From JAPEKQ01 sp964516845 (GTDB lineage: Bacteria; Joyebacterota; Joyebacteria; Joyebacterales; Joyebacteraceae), in the NCBI GenBank assembly GCA_964516845.1, contig CAZEXP010000008.1, positions 1-64,000 on the forward strand: 64,000 bases of DNA. Reading direction: 5' to 3'. Positions 1-7,148 of this stretch are shown piece by piece; within the stretch, counting starts at the first letter, position 1; each line of letters begins with the position of its first letter. The notes under the pieces are model-generated. The model saw only the letters and a program-made list of their open reading frames with translations, was not told the DNA's origin and did not search any database. A program made the translations under genes and the position numbers.

Positions 1-1660
1 CGTCGAGCGCGTCACCGTGCTCCTTGAGAGACTTCTCCGTCGAGTCGATCAGCGCATCGGCCCGGTTGCGGAGTTCGACCTCCTTGCGCTTCGCCTCGTC
101 CTCACCGGCGTGCGCTTCGGCGTCCTTGACCATCTTGTCGATATCGGAGTCGTCCAGACCGCTTGAGACCTCGATCCGGATCTTCTGCTCCTTGCCGGTC
201 CCGAGGTCCTTCGCCGACACGTGGACGATACCGTTCGCGTCGATGTCGAAGGTCACCTCGATCTGCGGCATGCCTCTAGGCGCCGGCGGGATGTCCGTCA
301 GATCGAACCGGCCCAGCGTCCTGTTCTGCGCCGCCATCGCTCGCTCGCCCTGGAGGACGTGAATCGAGACCGCCGGCTGGTTGCTCTCGGCCGTCGAGAA
401 GATCTGGCTCCGCTTCGTCGGGATCGTCGTGTTCCGCGTGATCAGTGGCGTCATGACGCCACCGAGCGTCTCGATGCCGAGCGAAAGCGGCGTGACGTCC
501 AGCAGCAACACGTCCTTGACGCCCGACTCACCCGCCAGGATCGCGCCCTGGATGGCCGCGCCGACGGCGACGACCTCATCCGGGTTGACGCCCTTGTGCG
601 GCTCCCTGCCGAAGAGATCGCGCACGATCTCGTTGACCTTCGGGATACGCGTCGAGCCTCCGACGAGCACGACCTCGTCGATCTCGCTCGGCGACAGCTT
701 CGCGTCGGCCAACGCCTTCTTGCACGGTTCAACGGTCCTCTGAAGAAGATCGTCGATGAGCGACTCGAGCTTGGCGCGCGTCAGCGCGAGCGTCAGATGC
801 TTCGGACCGGACGCGTCGGCCGTGATGAACGGCAGATTGATGTCGGTCTGGAGCGTCGTCGAGAGCTCGGACTTCGCCTTCTCCGCGGCCTCCTTCAGAC
901 GCTGGAGCGCCATGGGATCCTGCTTGAGATCGATGCCGTTGTCCTTCTTGAATTCCTCGGCGATCCAATCGATGACCCGCTGATCGAGGTTGTCGCCACC
1001 GAGATGTGTATCGCCGTTCGTGGCGAGCACCTTGACGAGTCCCTCGTCGATCTCGAGGATCGAGATGTCGAACGTGCCGCCGCCGAAGTCGTATACGGCG
1101 ATCTTCTCCTGCCCCTTCTTGTCGATGCCGTAGGCCAGCGACGCGGCCGTCGGCTCGTTGATGATGCGAAGCACCTCGAGCCCTGCGACCTTGCCGGCGT
1201 CCTTCGTGGCCTGCCGCTGCGCGTCGTTGAAGTAGGCCGGAACCGTCACGACGGCCTTCTCGACCTTCTCACCGAGATGCTGCTCGGCGGTGTTCTTCAT
1301 GGCCTGGAGGATCATCGCCGAGATCTCAGGCGGGGCGTAGAGCTTGCCCTGCGCCTCGATCTTCACGCCGCCGCCCTCGTCCTTGACGACCTTGTACGGG
1401 ACGAGGCTCATCTCTTCGCTGACCTCGTCGTACCGACGCCCCATGAACCGCTTGATCGAGAAGATCGTGTTCTCGGGGTTGGTGATGGCCTGCCGCTTCG
1501 CGACCTGGCCGACGAGCCGCTCACCCGTCTTGGTGAACGCGACGACGGAAGGCGTGGTACGGCCACCCTCCGGGTTGGGGATAACTGTGGGCTCTCCGCC
1601 CTCCATGACGGCGACGACCGAGTTGGTCGTGCCGAGATCGATTCCGATGACCTTGCTCAT
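1..1660 (-). CDS. dnaK: Chaperone DnaK (Hsp70), C-terminus cut by window edge
   Basis: ATP-dependent cytosolic Hsp70 that folds client proteins with DnaJ and GrpE. The reading begins MSKVIGIDLGTTNS, the canonical Hsp70 phosphate-1 loop, and keeps the second phosphate loop (VYDFGGGTFDISIL), the ribosomal-type VPAYFNDAQRQATKDAG segment and the VLLVGGSTRIPKV stretch near residues 330-345. About 553 residues are present, covering the nucleotide-binding domain, the DVTPLSLGIET linker/substrate domain and the start of the helical lid. Roughly 80 residues of a usual 630-640 aa DnaK lie beyond the left edge. It is the third gene after hrcA and grpE, 91 bp from grpE, and dnaJ may follow outside the window. 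The start is fixed by the conserved N-terminus; a GGAG lies unusually close to the ATG. Confidence 0.99.
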   Translation of the reverse strand, partial: MSKVIGIDLGTTNSVVAVMEGGEPTVIPNPEGGRTTPSVVAFTKTGERLVGQVAKRQAITNPENTIFSIKRFMGRRYDEVSEEMSLVPYKVVKDEGGGVKIEAQGKLYAPPEISAMILQAMKNTAEQHLGEKVEKAVVTVPAYFNDAQRQATKDAGKVAGLEVLRIINEPTAASLAYGIDKKGQEKIAVYDFGGGTFDISILEIDEGLVKVLATNGDTHLGGDNLDQRVIDWIAEEFKKDNGIDLKQDPMALQRLKEAAEKAKSELSTTLQTDINLPFITADASGPKHLTLALTRAKLESLIDDLLQRTVEPCKKALADAKLSPSEIDEVVLVGGSTRIPKVNEIVRDLFGREPHKGVNPDEVVAVGAAIQGAILAGESGVKDVLLLDVTPLSLGIETLGGVMTPLITRNTTIPTKRSQIFSTAESNQPAVSIHVLQGERAMAAQNRTLGRFDLTDIPPAPRGMPQIEVTFDIDANGIVHVSAKDLGTGKEQKIRIEVSSGLDDSDIDKMVKDAEAHAGEDEAKRKEVELRNRADALIDSTEKSLKEHGDALD

Positions 1661-1691
1661 ATCTCCGCTTCCCTTCCTCCCCCGTCTCGCG

Positions 1692-1707
1692 CGTCGGATA
1701 TCCGACG
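1692..1707. repeat. 16-bp perfect palindrome between grpE and dnaK
   Basis: The half-site CGTCGGAT is followed directly by its reverse complement ATCCGACG, and the palindrome is flanked by CCCC / GGGG that could extend an RNA stem. It lies in the 91-bp grpE-dnaK gap inside the operon transcript. It could be an mRNA processing or stability hairpin, or a weak attenuator setting the dnaK:grpE ratio. No protein-binding role is shown by the sequence. Confidence 0.5.
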
Positions 1708-1751
1708 ACCGGGGGTCTCTCCAGTGATGAGGTGGCTCCGCGCTTGACCCG

Positions 1752-2303
1752 CTAGCTCGCGACGATGACGCGCGACGGTCTCAGGAGCCGCTCACCCAGT
1801 GTGTATCCCTTTTGCATAACCTGAACGATCTCGTCCGGCTCGTGCTCGTCGGACGGCACGCTGCCGACGGCCTCGTGGACGTTGGGGTCGAACCCCACGC
1901 CCTCCGTCTCGACCGGACGGACGCCCGCCTTCTCCAGCACGTCCATCAGGTGCCTGAAGATCAGCTCAACGCCTTCTCGGAACGAAACGTCCGCGGCGGG
2001 TTCATCGGAAGCCCCCTCCGCGAGCGCCCGCTCGAAATTGTCAACGACCTCGAGCAGTGGCAGGAGGATCCCCTCCCGCGCCTCATTGTCCCAACGCGCC
2101 TTCTCGCGCTCGACACGCTTCCTGTAGTTGTCCAGGTCGGCCAGCGCGCGCATCCACCTCTTGTTCGACTCAGTGAGCTCCTCCTGGAGCGCATCGAGCT
2201 CCGACACGTCCTCGACCACCGACTCGTCTGCGAATCCGTTGGTCCCTGGAGCGTCAGCGCCTTCCGGCGGCTTCTCGTGTTCGGGTCTCTTTCTCGATGT
2301 CAT
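1752..2303 (-). CDS. grpE: Nucleotide exchange factor GrpE
   Basis: 183 aa, a normal GrpE length. It acts in the cytosol to release ADP from DnaK. An acidic, low-complexity N-terminus (residues 1-45) leads into a long heptad-rich helix (about 45-90, with the RWMRALADLDNYRKRVEREK type pattern) that forms the GrpE dimer coiled coil. The C-terminal beta-wing domain contains the family signature around residues 145-180 (GVGFDPNVHEAVG, then VMQKGYTLGERLLRPSRVIVA). It sits between hrcA (40 bp upstream) and dnaK in the standard HrcA-regulated order, so control by CIRCE/HrcA is expected. Confidence 0.98.
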   Translation of the reverse strand: MTSRKRPEHEKPPEGADAPGTNGFADESVVEDVSELDALQEELTESNKRWMRALADLDNYRKRVEREKARWDNEAREGILLPLLEVVDNFERALAEGASDEPAADVSFREGVELIFRHLMDVLEKAGVRPVETEGVGFDPNVHEAVGSVPSDEHEPDEIVQVMQKGYTLGERLLRPSRVIVAS

Positions 2304-2344
2304 GTATGACCGAAGACTCCTCTTCCGTATGCCGGTCAGTCTCG

Positions 2345-3394
2345 CTAGCGCCGCTCCCCGCCCTCGTCCGACGAGAAGAACTCGTCAAGGAGTCCGGAGA
2401 GGTGACCGACGAGTCCCACGAGCCGGCGGTAACGCATCCGGGTCGGACCAATGACACCGATCCGCCCCACGGTCTCGCCGACCCGATAGCTCCCCACGAT
2501 GAGCGATACCCCGCTCATCTTCTTTCGTCTGTTCTCGCCACCGATGGTGACCGCCACATCCTGCGGGCCGGCCGGACCACGGACGAGATCGGCAAGAGCC
2601 TCCTCGCTGTCGAGGATCTCGCCGAGAATCGACGTGTCGCCTGCGAACTCCGGATGCCGCAGCATGTACCGTGCGCCCTCGTAGTGCACGCGTTCGGAGT
2701 CGTGAAGATGGAAGAGATCGGGCCACCGCTCGACCAGCGGACAGAGCAGACTCGCGAACAGGCAGTCCTTCTCCTCGACCTTTGATGCCAGCAGCTTCTT
2801 GGCGTCACCGACGGCGAGCCCGGCGACCCAGTCATTGAGCAGCGCGGTCGCCGCCTGAGCCGTCCTCTGGTCTGACGGTGACTCGCACTCGAAGACGACG
2901 CTGCGCGTCTGGCCGGACCGCATGCTCACAGCGGCGAGGCATCTGGCCGCGTCGAGCGGCACGATCTCCATCCGCTCAATGACGCTGCTCTCGACGGCGG
3001 GCTCGAGCCCGACGGCAAGCTGATGCGCGACGTCGCTGACCATGCGCGACACCTCGGCAAGAACGGTCGCGAGATCGTGCCCGCGCAACACCGCAAGCTC
3101 GGCGGTGAGCCTCGCGCGATCTCTCTCAGGAAGGAGGACGGGGCCCATGAGCCGGTCGACGTAGTACCTGTACCCCTCGTCAGCCGGGATGCGTCCCGCG
3201 GAGGTATGCGGCTGCTTGATGAGACCGCGCTCCTCGAGCGCGCGCATGACGTTCCGCACGGTGGCGGACGACACGTCGAGCCCCGAGCGCTTCACGACAG
3301 CGCTCGAACTCACCGGTCTCGCCGTCCTCACGTAGTCGCGGATGACGGCGGTGAGGATCCTCTCCTCACGCTCTGTCAGGCTTGCCCGCTCCAT
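2345..3394 (-). CDS. hrcA: Heat-inducible transcription repressor HrcA
   Basis: 349 aa. The N-terminal winged helix (residues 1-75, with ERILTAVIRDYVRTARPVSS and LDVSSATVRNVMRALEERGL) is the HrcA DNA-binding domain. It is followed by the dimerisation/GAF-like domain and ends with the family's conserved IGVIGPTRMRYRRLVGLV segment. It represses heat-shock genes by binding CIRCE; a perfect CIRCE lies 20 bp upstream of its own start, so it should be autoregulated. ATG 3394 is preceded by GAGGAGG at good spacing. It is the first gene of hrcA-grpE-dnaK. Confidence 0.98.
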   Translation of the reverse strand: MERASLTEREERILTAVIRDYVRTARPVSSSAVVKRSGLDVSSATVRNVMRALEERGLIKQPHTSAGRIPADEGYRYYVDRLMGPVLLPERDRARLTAELAVLRGHDLATVLAEVSRMVSDVAHQLAVGLEPAVESSVIERMEIVPLDAARCLAAVSMRSGQTRSVVFECESPSDQRTAQAATALLNDWVAGLAVGDAKKLLASKVEEKDCLFASLLCPLVERWPDLFHLHDSERVHYEGARYMLRHPEFAGDTSILGEILDSEEALADLVRGPAGPQDVAVTIGGENRRKKMSGVSLIVGSYRVGETVGRIGVIGPTRMRYRRLVGLVGHLSGLLDEFFSSDEGGERR

Positions 3395-3413
3395 GAATCC
3401 CCTCCTCGGGACA

Positions 3414-3440
3414 TTAGCACTCGGATAACGAGAGTGCTAA
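3414..3440 (-). promoter_or_regulatory. CIRCE operator (HrcA binding site)
   Basis: Perfect match to the CIRCE consensus: TTAGCACTC, a 9-bp spacer, then GAGTGCTAA. It lies immediately downstream of the predicted transcription start and 20 bp before the hrcA start codon, so bound HrcA would block transcription. HrcA itself is the adjacent gene. Confidence 0.98.
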
Positions 3441-3450
3441 TCTACGAGTC

Positions 3451-3479
3451 AACATAGACCCGCATGGAGGGGGTGTCAA
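3451..3479 (-). promoter_or_regulatory. Housekeeping promoter of hrcA-grpE-dnaK
   Basis: On the minus strand a consensus -35 TTGACA (3474-3479) is followed after 17 bp by TATGTT (3451-3456). The predicted start near 3444 places CIRCE at about +4 to +30, the classical arrangement for HrcA repression of a vegetative promoter. Confidence 0.8.
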
Positions 3480-3502
3480 GCGGAAAGGGGCGCGTGGAAC
3501 GG

Positions 3503-3522
3503 GCCCCGGCGGACGCCGGGGC
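3503..3522 (-). terminator. Hairpin downstream of lepB
   Basis: A perfect 8-bp stem (GCCCCGGC / GCCGGGGC) with a 4-nt loop lies 55 bp after the lepB stop. No clear U-tract follows, so intrinsic termination is plausible but unproven. It separates lepB from the upstream side of the hrcA promoter. Confidence 0.5.
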
Positions 3523-3577
3523 TCAATCGAGGCTCACGCGGTCGGACGGGCTCGAATGGGCCCGGGACGGCGTCGTA

Positions 3578-4213
3578 TTAGCGGATGAGACTGAAGAACC
3601 GGTCGAACCGAGGCCGGGTCAGCGATGCATCCCAGGACCAGTAGATGACGATCGCCTTGCCCTGCATCAGGCTCTTGTCGAGGAACCCCCACTCCCTGCT
3701 GTCGGCGCTCCAGTTCCGATTGTCTCCGAGCATCAGCAGCTGCCCCTCGGGGATCTTGACCGGACCGAAGCTCGACCAGCGGGGCGTCGGCGGCTTGAGC
3801 TTGATGTACTCCTCCACGACGCGCTCGCCGTTGACGTAGAGCGCGTTGTTCTTCAGCTCGACGATGTCGCCCGGCGTGCCGATGCAGCGTTTCACGTAGT
3901 TCTCTTTGGGCGCACGCGGGTCGGGATTGGGATACTCGAAGACGATGATATCGCCGCGCTTCGGCTCGCGAATGCCCCGAAGCCTCGTCTCGGTGAACGG
4001 GACCTTGATGCCGTAGATGAACTTGTTGACGACGAGGAAGTCCCCGATCAGCAAAGTGTCCTCCATCGAACTGGAGGGAATGCGGAAGGTCTGGACGACG
4101 AACGCGCGCAGAATGAGCGCGAGCAGGACGGCCGTGACAACCGTTTCCACGAAATCCCTGTAGTAGCCCTTGCGGGACGCCGGCTTCCTGGCGCTCCTGC
4201 CGCTTGTCGCCAT
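3578..4213 (-). CDS. lepB: Signal peptidase I
   Basis: Membrane-bound leader peptidase that removes Sec/Tat signal peptides on the periplasmic side. 211 aa from ATG 4213; an adjacent in-frame GTG at 4216 would add one residue. One N-terminal TM segment (about residues 22-42) is followed by box B (FRIPSSSMEDTL, with the serine before Met at about residue 49 as nucleophile), box C, and box D (NYVKRCIGTPGD, with general-base Lys at about 108). The C-terminal box E (GDNRNWSADSREWGF) is intact. It follows the DUF5683-like gene by about 45 bp, fitting an envelope-biogenesis unit. Confidence 0.98.
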   Translation of the reverse strand: MATSGRSARKPASRKGYYRDFVETVVTAVLLALILRAFVVQTFRIPSSSMEDTLLIGDFLVVNKFIYGIKVPFTETRLRGIREPKRGDIIVFEYPNPDPRAPKENYVKRCIGTPGDIVELKNNALYVNGERVVEEYIKLKPPTPRWSSFGPVKIPEGQLLMLGDNRNWSADSREWGFLDKSLMQGKAIVIYWSWDASLTRPRFDRFFSLIR

Positions 4214-4261
4214 CACGTGTTTCCTTCCTGTCGACCTGGTCGGTCGTGTGTCACCGTTCTC

Positions 4262-4825
4262 CTAGAACCGGACCTCGAACCCGACGCGGAAACCGTCCCC
4301 GCCGAGGGCGGGTGATGCGGCCACGGCCGCGTCCAGCCCACCGGGAGTGTTGTCATCGAAGCCCGAGAGGTGTGCGTCGACGTACGCATCCGTGATGCTG
4401 TAGAGCACGAGGATGGCCGTCCACCAGATCAGTGTCTGTCTTCTGTCGAAATGCTCCGAGTACTCGTCGAAATAGTCGTTGTCGCCTGTCTCACGATAGT
4501 TCTTCAGCGCGTACCGCGTCCATCGGTCCTCGAGCAGAAGCTGGGCTATCAGCAGCGCCTCCGCTCCACCGACGATGGCGGCCTTGCGTTCGGCTCCATT
4601 GAGCAGCTGCCCGAGCCCCGGGTAGGCGGTCGACGCGATGAGCACCCTTCCACCGTTCGGCCTCGCCGATGCCGTCGACGCCGCCTCCGGGAGTGGCGTA
4701 GCCGTGCCCGGAGACACCTCCCGCGCGACCGGCCCCTCCGCCTGCACTTCCTGTCCCGTCGCAATCGCCGGAACCAGCATCGCGGCTGCGAGCACGAGCA
4801 TGAGTGCGGCGGGTGCGGCTCTCAT
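4262..4825 (-). CDS. DUF5683-like exported/envelope protein
   Basis: 187 aa. The signal peptide is evident: MRAAPAALMLVLAAAMLVPAIATG, probably cleaved near residue 24. After a Pro/Ala/Ser-rich linker, the segment STAYPGLGQLLNGAERKAAIVGGAEALL (about 65-92) matches the small 'YPGLGQ' family (DUF5683-type) seen in FCB bacteria. Two hydrophobic stretches follow (about 80-95 and 130-148), and the protein ends in phenylalanine as many outer-membrane proteins do. The ATG overlaps the PP-loop gene stop by one base (TGATG), so translation is probably coupled. The open frame extends upstream to 5560, but that part is out-of-frame coding within the PP-loop gene. Function unknown; family assignment is by pattern only. 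Confidence 0.8.
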   Translation of the reverse strand: MRAAPAALMLVLAAAMLVPAIATGQEVQAEGPVAREVSPGTATPLPEAASTASARPNGGRVLIASTAYPGLGQLLNGAERKAAIVGGAEALLIAQLLLEDRWTRYALKNYRETGDNDYFDEYSEHFDRRQTLIWWTAILVLYSITDAYVDAHLSGFDDNTPGGLDAAVAASPALGGDGFRVGFEVRF

Positions 4826-5796
4826 CAGACCGCCAGCTCCTTCACATGCCGGGAGGTGAACGGCTCGGCGACGAATTCGACCGGCTCGGCGTCGCCTCCC
4901 CAGCAGCGAACCCGAATGCTCTTGCCCTCCTCGGTGTCCGCATAGCGGGCAACCACGCGCGATGCCACCTGGAGGTTGTCCGCGGTCGGATCGCCCCGGA
5001 AGACACCGACCGGACCCTTCTGCTCCACGGCCTTGACGAACGTGACGCCCTCGGGTTCGAGTTCGAAGAGCTGTTCGTTCTCGGCGTGGTTGCGGCCGAC
5101 GATGAGCTTTCCAGACTCCGAGAGCCTGAACTGCCTCCCCATCGAGATCAGCCGCACGTCCACGGACGTGAGGTCGCCGTGCTGCTTGACGTCCCTGAGA
5201 GCCCTCGCGAAGTTCTCGTCGGTCAGAAGGCACCCGCCGGCCGGCGATGAGTACCGCTCGATGCCCAGCTGTGCGGCCAGTTCGATCTGCGGCTTGCGGG
5301 TCCGTCCGTGGAGACCGAGGAGCTTCTCGCGATCGACCCACCCCTCGAGTTCCGGCACCGTTGGCGACAGGAGCTTCGCGGACAGCGGCCTGAGCAGGCG
5401 CCCCTCGATCCCCGACTCGCGCTCCACCGCGCCGAGACCGAACCGCATCTGTGATTTCGGGCGCTGGCCGACCACCTCGCCGGTGATGATGAACGACGCC
5501 CCGAGTTCCTCGAGCTTCGCGGCGGCCACTCGTACCATCATCGCGTGGCAGTCGATGCACGGGTTCATGTGCTTGCCGTAGCCGTGCTTCGGTCTCTCGA
5601 TCGTCCGGAAGATCTCTTCAGTGATGTCGATGACAACAAGCTCGATGCCGAGTTCCTCAGCACCGATCTTCGCTCCATCCGCTCCGAAGAACGGCGAGGT
5701 GAAACTCACACCGAGCACCTCGATGCCCTGTTCCATGATCAGGCGGGCGGCGAGGATGCTGTCGAGTCCACCAGAGAGAAGTGCTAAGGCCTTCAC
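4825..5796 (-). CDS. PP-loop ATPase, ThiI/MnmA-like tRNA thiolation enzyme with NFACT-R-like tail
   Basis: 323 aa from GTG 5796, preceded by GGAGG nine bases upstream. The frame is open upstream but runs through tRNA-Sec, so longer starts are rejected. Residues 7-12 are SGGLDS, the PP-loop that adenylates uridine in tRNA thiolases. A conserved-looking CIDCH follows (about 75-79), then an SPAGGCLLTD segment (about 185-194) with another cysteine, typical of the ThiI/MnmA-like subfamily. The C-terminal about 100 residues (with VGRNHAENEQLF) resemble the NFACT-R/DUF814 RNA-binding domain. It would transfer sulfur, or conceivably selenium, to tRNA. It starts only 31 bp after selC and next to selD, a context that raises a selenium link. 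That link is inference. Confidence 0.85.
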   Translation of the reverse strand: MKALALLSGGLDSILAARLIMEQGIEVLGVSFTSPFFGADGAKIGAEELGIELVVIDITEEIFRTIERPKHGYGKHMNPCIDCHAMMVRVAAAKLEELGASFIITGEVVGQRPKSQMRFGLGAVERESGIEGRLLRPLSAKLLSPTVPELEGWVDREKLLGLHGRTRKPQIELAAQLGIERYSSPAGGCLLTDENFARALRDVKQHGDLTSVDVRLISMGRQFRLSESGKLIVGRNHAENEQLFELEPEGVTFVKAVEQKGPVGVFRGDPTADNLQVASRVVARYADTEEGKSIRVRCWGGDAEPVEFVAEPFTSRHVKELAV

Positions 5797-5827
5797 TGAT
5801 TGGAGCCTCCGGAGCGTGAAATGGTTG

Positions 5828-5926
5828 TGGCGGGAATGTGTGGGAATCGAACCCACCCCGGACGGGATTAACCGCCCAGCATAAGGGTTTGAAGCCCTCG
5901 GGGCCCACCAGGACCCATCCATCCCC
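5828..5926 (-). tRNA. selC: tRNA-Sec (anticodon UCA)
   Basis: 99 nt including an encoded CCA. Features visible: anticodon loop CTTCAAA with anticodon TCA, a 6-bp D stem (GGGTCC / GGGCCC with one G-U) with a 4-nt loop, a 5-bp anticodon stem, a long variable arm with a 6-bp stem (GGGCGG / CCGTCC) and a T arm GTGGG-TTCGATT-CCCAC. These are diagnostic for bacterial tRNA-Sec. The acceptor stem has seven clear pairs, and the eighth position appears to be G opposite A. It lies between selD (upstream) and the PP-loop gene (31 bp downstream), and the next gene in each direction is on the same strand. Confidence 0.95.
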
Positions 5927-6027
5927 GCATACCGGCAGGTCGGCGCCGTCCCCGGCGCCGGGACCTTGAAGGCAGTATAACCGAGATTCGCCCCACGGGC
6001 TAGCGTGGGGGGCGGCCGCCCCGTCTT
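5927..6027 (-). other. selD-selC intergenic region with possible selC promoter element
   Basis: The 101 bp between the selD stop and tRNA-Sec hold a -10-like TATACT (5974-5979) without a convincing -35. Two GC-rich palindromes follow, CCCGGCGCCGGG (5951-5962) and CGGCGCCG (5941-5948), lying in what would be the tRNA leader. They may be leader-processing or pausing structures. Confidence 0.35.
6009..6022 (-). terminator. GC palindrome just after selD stop
   Basis: Perfect 14-bp palindrome GGGGCGGCCGCCCC beginning 6 bp after the selD stop codon. It could fold as a terminator or 3' stabilising hairpin, but no U-tract follows. Confidence 0.4.
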
Positions 6028-7071
6028 CTAGCGCAGGACGAGCGGGCTTGCCCCCATGGGCCGGACACGGCCGATGCGCCACCAGCGGGCCTTGTGAAGG
6101 GCCATCTCCCGCTCGAAGACCGCCAGCGCGTCCTCCGGAAGCGCCACGAGGAGTCCGCCCGACGTCTGGGGGTCGAACACGAGTTCGGCGGCCGTGCGGT
6201 CGCTCGACTCGATCGAGACGCGCGGCCCGTAGAAGTGCCGGTTCGTGCCGAGGCCACCGGGCGCGATCCCGTCGGCGCAGAGCTCGCGGGCGCCGTCGAT
6301 GATCGGCAGATCCGCCACATCGATCTCGATGGTCACACCGCTCGCATCGGCCATTTCGATCGCGTGCCCGGCCAGGCCGAACCCCGTGACGTCCGTCGCG
6401 GCATGCGCTTCGGCGGCGACCATGGCCCTGGACGCGACGCCGTTGAGCGTCGCCATCGTCTCTGTGAGCGCGTTCACCGCCTCGGCGGACACACGCTCAT
6501 ACTTGATGCCTGTTGCGATCACGCCGGTCCCGAGCGGCTTCGTCAGCAGCACGACGTCTCCGGGCACGGCCCCCGCGTTCGCGACGATCCGGTCCGGGTG
6601 CACGGTACCCACCACGGCCATCCCGAATTTGAGCTCCTGATCGCTCACCGAGTGCCCGCCGATCGTCAGGACCCCGGCCTCGAGCGCCTTCTTCTGGGCG
6701 CCGGCGAGGATGTCGCCGAGCACGGAGTTCGGGAGGTCACCGTCGGGGAAGCAGACGATGTTCAGACCGATGAGGGGCACGGCGCCCATCGCGTAGACGT
6801 CGGAGATGGAATTGGCGGCCGCCACCTGTCCGAAGTCGAACGGATCGTCGACGACAGGCGTGAAGAAATCGAGCGTGAACACCAGCGCGGTATCGTCGTT
6901 GAGACGATACACGCCGGCGTCGTCCACGGTGCTCGTCGACACGAGCACGCGTGGATCCACGATCGGTTCAAGGCTCTTGAGCGCTTCGGCGAGGTCCTCC
7001 GGACCCAGTTTCGAGGCTCAGCCGGAGCAGCGGACCTTCTGGGTCAGCTTGTAGATTTCCTCACGAGACAC
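6028..7071 (-). CDS. selD: Selenophosphate synthetase SelD, selenoprotein with in-frame UGA
   Basis: Makes selenophosphate from selenide and ATP, the Se donor for Sec-tRNA synthesis. Read through one in-frame TGA (7018-7020) the product is 347 residues, normal for SelD. The N-terminus reads VSREEIYKLTQKVRCSG-U-ASKLGP, placing Sec at residue 18, where SelD proteins carry the catalytic Cys/Sec. A glycine-rich ATP-grasp/AIR-synthase-like core follows, with TVDDAGVY, LTIGGHSVSDQE, TGFGLAGHAIEMAD and the PQTSGGLLVALP signature near the C-terminus. Start GTG 7071 has GGAGG six bases upstream. A hairpin suitable as a SECIS follows the UGA, and tRNA-Sec is the next gene. Annotated conventionally, the protein would be truncated to begin after the UGA and would lose its active site. 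Confidence 0.95.
6985..7017 (-). promoter_or_regulatory. Candidate bacterial SECIS element in selD
   Basis: Directly downstream of the UGA the mRNA can form a hairpin: GGTCC (7001-7005), loop GGA (6998-7000), GGACC (6993-6997), extended by a G-U pair. The loop is about 17 nt from the UGA and begins with G, within the spacing and loop rules described for bacterial SECIS. Assignment is by eye. Confidence 0.6.
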
Positions 7072-7148
7072 GAACGTCCTCCACTTGGGACCTCGATCCC
7101 GCCCCGAGCCGGAACATGGGTCCGAGGCACGAATCGCCGCGACCGGCA

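Noticed and set aside
221..1747. Long plus-strand open frame antisense to dnaK
   Set aside because: A mirror of the dnaK coding frame in a high-GC genome, with arginine-rich low-complexity translation and no ribosome site.
4826..5560. N-terminal extension of the DUF5683-like gene
   Set aside because: It runs through the PP-loop gene out of frame; the signal peptide at 4825 and the TGATG coupling give the true start.
5797..5922. N-terminal extension of the PP-loop enzyme
   Set aside because: The extension is the tRNA-Sec gene; GTG 5796 has a good GGAGG.
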